DNA of 64,000 bases. Origin: Deltaproteobacteria bacterium HGW-Deltaproteobacteria-12 (GTDB lineage: Bacteria > Desulfobacterota > Syntrophia > Syntrophales > Smithellaceae). Positions 46,078-54,555 of the stretch are shown one piece after another. The stretch lies in the NCBI GenBank assembly GCA_002840565.1, contig PHBK01000001.1, positions 1 to 64,000 of the forward strand. Direction: 5' to 3'. Positions within the stretch are counted from its first letter, which is position 1, and each line of letters starts with the position of its first letter. The notes below the pieces were generated by a model. That model worked only from the letters and a program-made list of their open reading frames with translations, ran no database searches and was not told the origin of the DNA. Position numbers and translations under genes: made by a program.

Positions 46078-46626
46078 TCAGTCGACCATCAGCAGGCAGT
46101 AGATATTGCGGGTATCGCTTTTTTCCCGCAGCGGCACGATATAAAAGCCATTATTCCTGGCAGTTTGGAAAACATCGATGCCGCTGGCTTCCATGCAGGG
46201 CCTGGCTTTTGCACCAAAATTGCAAGGCAGCCCTTTGCTTTTGGCGCATTCCTTACATAAATGACAGGGCCCGGCAAGGAAGGCGAAGGCCTTGTAGAAG
46301 CCGTCTTTAAAAAGATCCTCTTCCAGTTGAACCATGGAATTAAGGAAATCCCTGCCGATTTTAGCCCTCTCGGCAGATGCCGGTTGCTCTTGATGAAAGA
46401 GAATGGCGCGGTTATAGCAATCGAGCATTTCTCTGGTTTGCCCGTGAGTTGGAGCATCAGGCGGGCAGGTATATCTCTGACCATACCCGGCGCAGCCGTA
46501 GCGGCATTTCCAGCGTACCCAAGCCGCGGTGACAATGGTGCCGGGGTGTATTATCCGGGCATCTGTGGCGCCGTGATCCACTCCCCAAGTGCAGTACTTT
46601 TCAATGTCAGTATGAGTGTCAGCCAT
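46078..46626 (-). CDS. DUF2284 metal-binding protein
   Basis: 182 residues, no signal peptide. It has a cysteine-rich N-terminal region (WVRWKCRYGCAGYGQRYTCPP) and a second group (GPCHLCKECAKSKGLPC, then KARPCMEASGIDVF), the pattern of DUF2284 putative metal- or Fe-S-binding proteins. Function unknown. The start has GGGAGGAATTGCT upstream. It stands between the liv operon and the plus-strand defence-like cluster. Confidence 0.83.
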   Translation of the reverse strand: MADTHTDIEKYCTWGVDHGATDARIIHPGTIVTAAWVRWKCRYGCAGYGQRYTCPPDAPTHGQTREMLDCYNRAILFHQEQPASAERAKIGRDFLNSMVQLEEDLFKDGFYKAFAFLAGPCHLCKECAKSKGLPCNFGAKARPCMEASGIDVFQTARNNGFYIVPLREKSDTRNIYCLLMVD

Positions 46627-46761
46627 AGCAATTCCTCCCTTGGCCTTAAAGACCAGATAATGTATTGAGGTTATTAGCTACCACAAATGTTTAACGACAT
46701 ACAAAGTTTTTTATTGATAAGCATTAAGGGTGAAGCTATTTTAGACAAGTGCCATTTTCTA

Positions 46762-46790
46762 TTGATTTTAGAGAGTTAATGCTTTATTGT
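46762..46790 (+). promoter_or_regulatory. Candidate sigma-70 promoter of the defence-like operon
   Basis: TTGATT at 46762-46767 and TATTGT at 46785-46790 are separated by 17 bp, in an AT-rich gap 26 nt before the helicase start. The match is moderate, and no other pair in the gap looked better. Confidence 0.35.
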
Positions 46791-46815
46791 ACAAAATCAA
46801 AAAATTATTAATACG

Positions 46816-49800
46816 ATGCCATCTTCAGAAGATACCTGCGAAAGGCATTCCGTGACTACTGATCTGACCTTCATCACCAATGAAAAAGGAAAGCACTTAA
46901 AAGACCGATTTGATGTCTTAATAAAAGATACACGGCTCTTCGATTGTCTAGTTGGTTATTTTTACACAAGCGGCTTTCATGCAATTTATAATTCACTTGA
47001 AAACACTGAAAAAATCAGAATCCTTATCGGCATCAGCACAGACAAACAAACTCATGATCTGTTAAATAGTGCCAGTCAAGATCAACAGCAATCACTGCAA
47101 TTTTCCCATGCCGAAACAAAGAAAGAAATCGAAGGTCTGCTCGAAAAGGAAATGGAAGAATCCGCGGACAGCAGCATGGTGGAACAGGGTATTTTCCGGT
47201 TTATGGAATGGATACGCAGCAAAAAACTGGAGATCAGGGCGTACCCTTCGCAACATATCCACGCCAAGCTCTATATCCTGAGTTTTAAGGAAGGCGATAG
47301 AGACGTGGGTCGTGTCATTACCGGCTCCAGTAATTTGACCCAGGCCGGCCTGGTGGACAATCTGGAATTCAACGTTGAATTAAAAAATAGCGCCGATCAC
47401 GATTTTGCCAAAAAGAAGTTTGAAGAACTCTGGAAAGACTCTGTTGATGTCAGCGAAAAATATATTCAGACCATTGAAGATAAAACGTGGCTGAATCAAA
47501 ACATAACGCCTTACCAGCTCTACTTAAAGCTCTTGTATGAATATTTCAAAGATGAACTAAGCCAGAGCGATGAAATATTTGCCAAATATCTGCCGGTGGA
47601 CTTCAAACGGCTGGAATATCAGGAACAGGCGGTATTGAACGCTAAAAAAATACTGGATGAATACGGCGGCGTTTTCGTTTCGGACGTTGTCGGCTTGGGG
47701 AAAACGTATATAGCTACCATGCTGGCCGGGCAGATCGAAGGACGGACACTGGTGCTTGCGCCGCCAATGCTGTTGAAAGAGGATAATCCGGGATCATGGA
47801 ATAACGCTTTTTCCGATTTCAGAATACCGGCAAAATTTGAATCCATAGGAAAGTTGGATGACATTCTGGATAAAGGAACGGATAAATATCAAAACATCAT
47901 TATTGATGAAGCACACCGTTTTCGCACAGAATCGAACATCACCTATGAAAAATTGGCTCAGATATGTCGCGGCAAGAAAGTGATTCTGGTTACGGCGACG
48001 CCATACAACAATTCTCCAAAAGATATTTTAAGCCAGATAAAACTTTTTCAAAAAGCGAAGAAAAGCACGATACCTAATCTGCCCGATCTAGAATCATTCT
48101 TTAACGGGCTGGATAAGAAATTGAAGAATCTGGACCGGCAAAGGGATCATGCAAAGTATATCCAGACCGTCAAGGACAATGCGCGGGAAATCCGGGAAAA
48201 GGTTCTCAAATATTTAATGGTGCGCCGGACACGGACGGAAATTGCCCGGTACTTTGACGCTGATTTGAAAAAGCAAAACCTGAAATTTCCCGATGTCGAG
48301 AATCCCGTACCGCTATTTTACGAACTGAACAATACGGAAGATGACGTTTTCAATCAAACTATTAAATTGATCTCTAAACAGTTCAAATACGCCCGTTACA
48401 TGCCCATGCTTTATTTCAAAGGCAAGGTTGACCAGTTAGAGGAGCAATCGCAAAAGAACATGGGCAAGTTCATGAAAATTCTGCTGGTCAAAAGGCTGGA
48501 AAGCAGTTTCTTTGCCTTTAAGAACTCTGTGGATCGGTTCATTTATTCTTATGAAATGTTTATTCGGGAATTTGAGAAAGGCAATGTTTACGTAAGCAAA
48601 AAGCACACCAACAAAATATTTGAACTGCTGGAAAATGATGACGATGCAGCAATTCAAAAGCTTGTAGATGAGGAAAAGGCTGTAAAATACAACGCCGATG
48701 AATTCGGGGCGGATGATGATAAGAACTTCTTTGCCGATTTGAAAAGCGACCTGGAAATATTATACTGGATTAAGATGCTATGGCAAAAAATAGAAAGAGA
48801 TCCGAAGTTAGTCCAGTTTATATACCAACTTGCACACAATGAAATTCTCAAAGAAAATAAACTGATTATTTTTACTGAATCAAAAGAAACAGCCGAATAT
48901 CTGGCCAAGAATATAAATACAAATTTCCCCGATGCTGCTCTTTGCTATACAGGAGGATCAGGTGAGGCTGTCCGAGAGATAGTCATCAAAAACTTTGACG
49001 ACAAGGCGAGGCATCCTGTCGATGATTATCGTATTCTGGTGTCCACCGAAGTTCTTTCCGAAGGAGTCAACCTGCACCGCTCCAATGTTGTCATAAACTA
49101 TGACCTCCCATGGAATCCGACGCGTATGATGCAGCGCGTGGGCCGTATTAATCGCCTGGATACAAAACATGACCGGATACACACCTTTAATTTTTTTCCC
49201 TCGCAGCAGGGCAATGATGAGATCAAACTGCGGGAATCGGCAGAAGCCAAAATTAATGCTTTTTTGACGTTACTGGGAGGCGATGCCGCGCTTTTGACCG
49301 AAGGCGAGCCCGTTGGTTCCCATGAATTGTTTAACCGTTTGGTATCAAGGACGACTCTCACCGGTGAAGATGAAAATGACGCGAGCGAACTCAAGTATCT
49401 AAGGGTTATCAAAGATATCCGGGATGTCCAGCCCGATTTATTTGCATCTATTAAGCGCCTGCCTAAAAAAGCCAGATCAGCCAAAATCGATCAAGAGCAT
49501 CAAGAATCGCTGATTACCTATTTCCGGCGGGGCAAACTCCAGAAATTCTTTTCCGCAACGAAGGAGGGGGAAGCAGCAGAGCTTGATTTCTTATCCGCCG
49601 CCGCAATCATGGAAAGTCATGTCAATGATAAGCGGCAAAAGCTGTCCGAAGTGTTTTATGACATGCTGGACAAAAACAAAGCGGCGTTCATTTTTGCCAC
49701 CACGGAAGAAATAGCCCAACTGCAAAACAAGCGTGGACGTGACAGCGCCGTGCAGATTCTTGCAATTCTCAAAGCAACATTAAAGGATACAAAGCAGTTT

Positions 49801-50058
49801 ACGGATGATCAGGAACTCTATGTCCAAAAGGTATTAAGCCAGCTCAGGGAAGGCGGTCTTCCCAAACAAACGACAAAGGAAACGCTGGCGGCGCTCAATA
49901 AAATAAAAGCGGAATGGATCAATCCATTCAAAGTTTTGGCCGCGCTCCAAATGCACATACCCGAGCGGCTGCTGGAAGCGCATTACGCCGAACAGACGCC
50001 GCAGGTTACCGGCAAGCGGGAAGTTATCTTATCGCTGTATTTAAGCGCTAGGTGTTAA
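46816..50058 (+). CDS. Snf2-type helicase with N-terminal phospholipase-D-fold nuclease domain
   Basis: 1080 residues. The N-terminal ~200 residues form a PLD-like domain, with HAK at 149-151 (HIHAKLYIL) and GSSNLTQAG at 170-178, as in PLD domains fused to Snf2-like helicases. The helicase core has Walker A VGLGKT (292-297), DEAH (364-367) after IIIDEAHRFRTES, and VTATPYNNSP. Motif VI lies at about 770 (MMQRVGRINRLDTKHD), preceded by LVSTEVLSEGVNLHRS. It should translocate or remodel DNA and may cut it. It is the first gene of a plus-strand operon followed by ORF6N, methylase and protease genes. The start is the ATG at 46816; no strong site precedes it. Confidence 0.9.
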   Translation: MPSSEDTCERHSVTTDLTFITNEKGKHLKDRFDVLIKDTRLFDCLVGYFYTSGFHAIYNSLENTEKIRILIGISTDKQTHDLLNSASQDQQQSLQFSHAETKKEIEGLLEKEMEESADSSMVEQGIFRFMEWIRSKKLEIRAYPSQHIHAKLYILSFKEGDRDVGRVITGSSNLTQAGLVDNLEFNVELKNSADHDFAKKKFEELWKDSVDVSEKYIQTIEDKTWLNQNITPYQLYLKLLYEYFKDELSQSDEIFAKYLPVDFKRLEYQEQAVLNAKKILDEYGGVFVSDVVGLGKTYIATMLAGQIEGRTLVLAPPMLLKEDNPGSWNNAFSDFRIPAKFESIGKLDDILDKGTDKYQNIIIDEAHRFRTESNITYEKLAQICRGKKVILVTATPYNNSPKDILSQIKLFQKAKKSTIPNLPDLESFFNGLDKKLKNLDRQRDHAKYIQTVKDNAREIREKVLKYLMVRRTRTEIARYFDADLKKQNLKFPDVENPVPLFYELNNTEDDVFNQTIKLISKQFKYARYMPMLYFKGKVDQLEEQSQKNMGKFMKILLVKRLESSFFAFKNSVDRFIYSYEMFIREFEKGNVYVSKKHTNKIFELLENDDDAAIQKLVDEEKAVKYNADEFGADDDKNFFADLKSDLEILYWIKMLWQKIERDPKLVQFIYQLAHNEILKENKLIIFTESKETAEYLAKNINTNFPDAALCYTGGSGEAVREIVIKNFDDKARHPVDDYRILVSTEVLSEGVNLHRSNVVINYDLPWNPTRMMQRVGRINRLDTKHDRIHTFNFFPSQQGNDEIKLRESAEAKINAFLTLLGGDAALLTEGEPVGSHELFNRLVSRTTLTGEDENDASELKYLRVIKDIRDVQPDLFASIKRLPKKARSAKIDQEHQESLITYFRRGKLQKFFSATKEGEAAELDFLSAAAIMESHVNDKRQKLSEVFYDMLDKNKAAFIFATTEEIAQLQNKRGRDSAVQILAILKATLKDTKQFTDDQELYVQKVLSQLREGGLPKQTTKETLAALNKIKAEWINPFKVLAALQMHIPERLLEAHYAEQTPQVTGKREVILSLYLSARC

Positions 50059-50063
50059 ATGAA

Positions 50064-50094
50064 AACTTGAAGTCGCAAATTGCGATCTCAAGTT
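50064..50094. repeat. 31-bp near-palindrome upstream of the ORF6N gene
   Basis: Two 15-nt arms around a central A at 50079, with two mismatches. The left arm begins AACTTGAAGTCGCAA. Read forward, part of it encodes LKSQIAISS, which closely resembles LRCQIGTSK, encoded by the perfect palindrome inside the ORF6N gene. It lies in the gap between the helicase and ORF6N genes. Confidence 0.7.
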
Positions 50095-50127
50095 AAGAAA
50101 CGATTTGGTTGCGGCGGCAGAATTAAG

Positions 50128-50146
50128 GTATCGCAAACTGCGATAC
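50128..50146. repeat. Perfect 8-bp inverted repeat upstream of ORF6N gene
   Basis: GTATCGCA and TGCGATAC flank AAC. The core TCGCAA...TGCGA is the same as in the 31-bp near-palindrome 34 nt upstream, so this is a shorter relative. It is 53 nt before the ORF6N start, where an operator would be expected. Confidence 0.55.
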
Positions 50147-50198
50147 ACCAGGTGGTTGCATCATTGGATTATTGAAAATTCGCGAAAGGTCAACTTGA

Positions 50199-51137
50199 AT
50201 GGCTGAACAACCCCTTGTAAGAAATAACGATATGCAAAACCGCATCCATACGATCCGTGATGTTCAGGTCATGCTGGACAGCGATCTGGCAAGATTCTAT
50301 GGTGTGGAAACGAAAACTTTAAACCGGGCAGTCAAAAGAAACATTGAAAGATTTCCGCAGGAATTCAGTTTCCAACTGACGGCAGAAGAAAATCTTCTTC
50401 TAAGGGCACAGGTTGCGGCCTTGGCAGATGAAGATGCTTTGAGGTGCCAAATTGGCACCTCAAAGCAAAAAGGCGGGCGAAGGTATCTTCCATTTGCCTT
50501 CACCGAGCAGGGCGTGGCGATGCTGTCCGGGGTACTGAAAAGCGCAAAGGCTGTTCAAACCAGCATTCAGGTCATTAATGCCTTTATTGCAATGCGTAGG
50601 TTTCTGGCCACTAACGCGGAGGTGTTTCAGCGTCTGAACACGGTGGAAAGGAAACAAATAGAATACAAGACTGAATCCGACCATAAATTTGATCAGATTT
50701 TCAATGCCATAGAAGCAAAAAGCATCAAGCCGAAACAGGGCATTTTCTTCGATGGGCAGATATTTGATGCCTATCAGTTTGTTTCAGACCTGATTCGCAC
50801 CGCCCGCAAAACGATTGTGTTGATTGATAACTACATTGATGACGCCACCCTGACTTTGCTTTCCAAAGCCGGCAAGAAAGTGAAGATTACCATTCTGACC
50901 AGAAACATTTCCAAACAGCTTGCTTTGGATATAAGGAAATATAACGAACAATACCCGGAGATTACGGTAAAAGAGTTTCACAATTCCCATGATCGATTTA
51001 TCATGATTGACGGCAAAACCGTTTATCATTTCGGTGCTTCTTTGAAAGATTTGGGTAAAAAATGGTTTGCCTTTTCCAGATTTGATAAAGATGCATTTAC
51101 GCTCATGGAGAAACTAACCCATATTGTCAAAGAATAG
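50199..51137 (+). CDS. ORF6N-domain protein with C-terminal PLD-like domain
   Basis: 312 residues. Residues of about 10-105 are an ORF6N (KilA-N-related) DNA-binding domain: VQVMLDSDLARFYGVETKTL, RFPQEFSFQLT, and GGRRYLPFAFTEQGVAML. A helical linker follows. Residues of about 180-312 resemble half of a PLD fold (TIVLIDNYIDDATL), with HDRFIMID at 264-271 and GASLKDLGKKW. The usual HxK is HDR here. ORF6N proteins are mostly of phage or mobile-element origin. Here the gene sits inside a restriction-like operon. An alternative start at the Met of DMQNRIHT is possible. Confidence 0.8.
   Translation: MAEQPLVRNNDMQNRIHTIRDVQVMLDSDLARFYGVETKTLNRAVKRNIERFPQEFSFQLTAEENLLLRAQVAALADEDALRCQIGTSKQKGGRRYLPFAFTEQGVAMLSGVLKSAKAVQTSIQVINAFIAMRRFLATNAEVFQRLNTVERKQIEYKTESDHKFDQIFNAIEAKSIKPKQGIFFDGQIFDAYQFVSDLIRTARKTIVLIDNYIDDATLTLLSKAGKKVKITILTRNISKQLALDIRKYNEQYPEITVKEFHNSHDRFIMIDGKTVYHFGASLKDLGKKWFAFSRFDKDAFTLMEKLTHIVKE
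50436..50466. repeat. Perfect 31-bp palindrome inside the ORF6N gene
   Basis: GCTTTGAGGTGCCAA, central A at 50451, TTGGCACCTCAAAGC, all 15 arm positions pairing; the flanking T and A extend it to 33 bp. It codes for LRCQIGTSK (residues 81-89), the variable loop of the ORF6N domain. It shares arm length, central base and reading frame with 50064-50094. Confidence 0.85.
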
Positions 51138-51173
51138 TCATCGGAAAATGCAAGATGGGGAAAAGGGTTTGAC

Positions 51174-54100
51174 GTGGATCAGCAACAGGCAAGGGATTTA
51201 GTCAGAGACACATTGGGGCAGTCATTCGAGAAAGCTTCTTTTATCAGATTGACCAGGGAGCTGTTCAATCAATTCGATGAAACAAAAGCCTTTCACGCGC
51301 GCGGCTATGTGCCGGAATCTTATAAGCCGTATGTCAGGACCTACGAGCGCATTGCCACTTATACGGACCCTGACAACAAGAAAATTGATATCCTGATTGT
51401 TTATCTGCAAAAGGAAACCTCGCTGGACCGGGCGCGCGTAAGCCAGCGCAATTTCATCGCCCACTATCTAAAGGACCGTGACCAGAAAGACGCCGGTCTG
51501 GTTGCCTTTGTTTCGCCCGATCCTGCGGACTGGCGTTTCTCGCTGGTCCGGATGGACTACCGGCTGGATGAAAAAGGGAAAATTAAGGAAGAATTAACCC
51601 CCGCCCGCAGATGGTCGTTCCTGGTTGGCGCCAATGAAACCAGCCACACCGTGCAGAGCCGTCTGGCTCCACGAATTGTCGATGATCAGCATCATCTTAG
51701 ACTGGCCGACTTGGAAGACGCTTTCAACATCGAAAAAGTCACCAAGGAGTTTTTTGAGAAGTATCGGGAACTATTCTTACGAACAAAAGAAGAACTCGAT
51801 GCCGTGGTAGCCGGGGATGAAAAAATCCGGGCCGACTTTACTGCTAAAAACGTTAACACCGCTGACTTTGCCAAGAAACTTTTGGGGCAGATTGTCTTTC
51901 TGTGTTTTCTGCAAAAGAAAGGCTGGTTTGGCGTAGCCAGAGATCAATCCTGGGGCAGGGGTTCCAAACAGTTTTTGCGCGAACTTTTCGACAAAAAGCA
52001 TGGCAGCTATGAAAATTTCTTCAACGATATTCTGGAGCCGCTGTTTTATGAAGCATTGAGAATAGACCGTAGTCATGACGATCATTACTTCAGCCATTTC
52101 CATTGCAAGATCCCTTTCTTGAACGGCGGGCTTTTCGATCCCATGAACGATTATGATTGGGTGCGCACGGACATTTTGCTTGCCAACGAGCTTTTTTCCA
52201 ACAAGCGCCAAACCAAAGAAGGCGATGCAGGCAACGGCATTCTGGATATCTTTGACCGGTATAACTTCACCGTGAAAGAAGACGAACCGCTGGAAAAAGA
52301 AGTGGCCATCGATCCCGAAATGCTGGGCAAGGTATTCGAGAATTTGCTGGAAGTAAAAGACCGCAAATCAAAAGGCACTTACTACACACCGCGGGAAATC
52401 GTCCATTACATGTGTCGGCAAAGCCTGATTTATTACCTGCTGCAACAGTTCAACGGCGGAGCGGTAACTTACGAGAAGACCGGCACTGCGCAAACAGACA
52501 TGTTCGGGAACGACGGCATCAAAGGCCAGCTTGATCTGACTGTCGAATACCATGAAAAAACGGCCATATCGGAAAAGGATATCGAAACCTTCATCCATTC
52601 CGGCGAGCAAATTGCGGAAAATGATGCACGCGTGGAAAGGGAAGGCAGGGAGACCAGCCGATATTATTATCAAATGCCGGAGAGCATCCGGAAAAATGCT
52701 AAAGAAATAGACGAAAAATTGTCTTCAGTCAAAGTCTGTGATCCGGCTATCGGCAGCGGTGCTTTTCCCGTCGGAATGATGAGCGAGATTGTCCGGGCGC
52801 GCGGCGTGTTAAATAATTTCATCCGGGACGATTCGCGTTCACCCTATCACTTCAAGCGGCAGTGTATCGAAAAAAGCCTTTACGGCGTGGATATTGATCC
52901 CGGCGCGGTAGAAATTGCCAAGCTAAGACTTTGGCTTTCGTTGGTAGTAGATGAAAACGACATAAAACAAATCAAGCCTTTGCCCAATCTGGACTATAAA
53001 ATTGTTTGCGGAAACTCGCTGATCGGTTTCCCGGAGGGATGGGATTCGGATGTGACGAAGGAAATTGAAGCGCTCAAGCATGAGCATTTCAGTGAAACGA
53101 ATCCCGCCAAGAAAAACGCATTAAAAAGTAAGATAGACAGTAAAATCAGTGACAGATATAAAAATTCATTAAAGACTTTTGGCTATCAGATTGATTTGGA
53201 TTTTCGCACCGCGTTTTCCGAAGTATTTCATGAGAAAAATGGTTTTGACGTGGTCATTGCCAATCCGCCCTATGTCCGGCAGGAAGCCATCAAAGCTTTC
53301 AAGCCCGATCTGGCGAAAGCCTTCCCTAAATTTTATTGCGGGACAGCCGATTTATATACCTACTTTTACCAACGGGGCATTGATCTGCTGCGTAGCGGCG
53401 CGCATCTGTGCTACATCGCCCCCAATAAATTCATGCGCGCATCCTATGGCAAAAACACCCGCCGCCTGCTGGCTAAAGAAGTCACGCCAAGGCAGGTTAT
53501 TGATTTCGGTGATTTGCCCATTTTTGACGCCACAACGTATCCCTCCATCATTCTTGTACAAAAAAACCGACTACCCTCCACCGCGATGGGGGAGGGCCGG
53601 GGTGGGGGTGACGTTCTCACTGCCACCTTCACCGACATTGCTCAGATTGAAAATACGGAAAAGACCATCAAAGAAATCGGATTTCACCTTTCGCCCGACG
53701 ACCTGAAAGAAGAAGGCTGGACACTGGAGCGGCCGGAAATACTGGCCTTGATGGATAAATTGCGCAAAGCCGGTATGCCGCTGGGTGAGTATGTTCAGGG
53801 CCGGTTTTATAGGGGAATTTTAACTGGTCTGAATGAGGCCTTTGTTATTGATGAAGCCACAAGGGCACAACTGATTGCCGAAGACCCGCAAAGCGCCGAG
53901 TTGATTAAGCCCTGGCTGCGGGGCCGGGATATCAAAAAATGGAAAGCCGAATGGGCGGGGTTGTATCTTTTATATATTCCCTGGCATTTTGATATCAAGA
54001 AATATCCGGCCGTACTCAAGCATTTAAGACAATTCAAAAATAAATTGGAAAACAGAAATGAATCAGAAAGAGATCGGTATGAGTGGTATGCACTTCAGCG

Positions 54101-54554
54101 ATATGCGGCTGATTATTATAAAGAATTTAGTAAGCCTAAAATAACTTGGGGTAATTTGGCAACAGAACCAAAATTTGCTTTTGATACTTCAAACAGTTAC
54201 ATTGGCGCACCAGCCAATATTATACCAACAAGCAATCTATGTCTTTTGGCTATCCTAAATTCGCCTATTAGTAAATGGTGGATCAGTCTTCAAGCAGCTA
54301 CTAGATCAGGAGGATTCTTAGAATACAAGCCCATGTATGTTGGCGAAATACCTATACCGGAAGTCGCTGACGAAGAAAAAAAAACAATAATCAATTGCAT
54401 CGAAAAAATCCTCTCTGACCCCGACATCCCTAATGTTGCCAAGCTCGAAGCCAAAATTGACCAGATGGTCTATAAACTCTATGGTCTTACACCAGACGAA
54501 ATTGCCATTGTAGAAGGAAAGAAATCATTAACTAATCAGAATTTAGGAGGATGA
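51174..54554 (+). CDS. Eco57I-type restriction-modification N6-adenine methyltransferase
   Basis: 1126 residues from a GTG with GGGGAAAAGGG upstream. Motif I is DPAIGSGAF starting at residue 523, and the catalytic motif IV is NPPY at 697-700 (VIANPPYVRQE), so it methylates adenine at N6. Residues 1-500 include a conserved N-terminal block (YTDPDNKKIDILIVYLQKE, RARVSQRNFIAHYLK) that could hold a nuclease site, but I cannot identify catalytic residues with certainty. The C-terminal ~350 residues (GLNEAFVIDEATRAQLIAED, WLRGRDIKKWK) look like a TaqI-type target-recognition region. Residues of about 799-813 derive from a short inserted repeat. It probably modifies host DNA and perhaps restricts foreign DNA with the helicase. 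Confidence 0.88.
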   Translation: MDQQQARDLVRDTLGQSFEKASFIRLTRELFNQFDETKAFHARGYVPESYKPYVRTYERIATYTDPDNKKIDILIVYLQKETSLDRARVSQRNFIAHYLKDRDQKDAGLVAFVSPDPADWRFSLVRMDYRLDEKGKIKEELTPARRWSFLVGANETSHTVQSRLAPRIVDDQHHLRLADLEDAFNIEKVTKEFFEKYRELFLRTKEELDAVVAGDEKIRADFTAKNVNTADFAKKLLGQIVFLCFLQKKGWFGVARDQSWGRGSKQFLRELFDKKHGSYENFFNDILEPLFYEALRIDRSHDDHYFSHFHCKIPFLNGGLFDPMNDYDWVRTDILLANELFSNKRQTKEGDAGNGILDIFDRYNFTVKEDEPLEKEVAIDPEMLGKVFENLLEVKDRKSKGTYYTPREIVHYMCRQSLIYYLLQQFNGGAVTYEKTGTAQTDMFGNDGIKGQLDLTVEYHEKTAISEKDIETFIHSGEQIAENDARVEREGRETSRYYYQMPESIRKNAKEIDEKLSSVKVCDPAIGSGAFPVGMMSEIVRARGVLNNFIRDDSRSPYHFKRQCIEKSLYGVDIDPGAVEIAKLRLWLSLVVDENDIKQIKPLPNLDYKIVCGNSLIGFPEGWDSDVTKEIEALKHEHFSETNPAKKNALKSKIDSKISDRYKNSLKTFGYQIDLDFRTAFSEVFHEKNGFDVVIANPPYVRQEAIKAFKPDLAKAFPKFYCGTADLYTYFYQRGIDLLRSGAHLCYIAPNKFMRASYGKNTRRLLAKEVTPRQVIDFGDLPIFDATTYPSIILVQKNRLPSTAMGEGRGGGDVLTATFTDIAQIENTEKTIKEIGFHLSPDDLKEEGWTLERPEILALMDKLRKAGMPLGEYVQGRFYRGILTGLNEAFVIDEATRAQLIAEDPQSAELIKPWLRGRDIKKWKAEWAGLYLLYIPWHFDIKKYPAVLKHLRQFKNKLENRNESERDRYEWYALQRYAADYYKEFSKPKITWGNLATEPKFAFDTSNSYIGAPANIIPTSNLCLLAILNSPISKWWISLQAATRSGGFLEYKPMYVGEIPIPEVADEEKKTIINCIEKILSDPDIPNVAKLEAKIDQMVYKLYGLTPDEIAIVEGKKSLTNQNLGG
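53571..53613. repeat. Intergenic-type repeat inserted in frame in the methyltransferase gene
   Basis: The segment CTACCCTCCACCGCGATGGG and the following G-rich part is typical of a widespread bacterial intergenic repeat (CCTC...GGGGAGGG...GGTGGGGGTG). Here it sits inside the methyltransferase and is read as LPSTAMGEGRGGGDV without a stop, between motif IV and the target-recognition region. Confidence 0.6.
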
Positions 54555-54555
54555 T

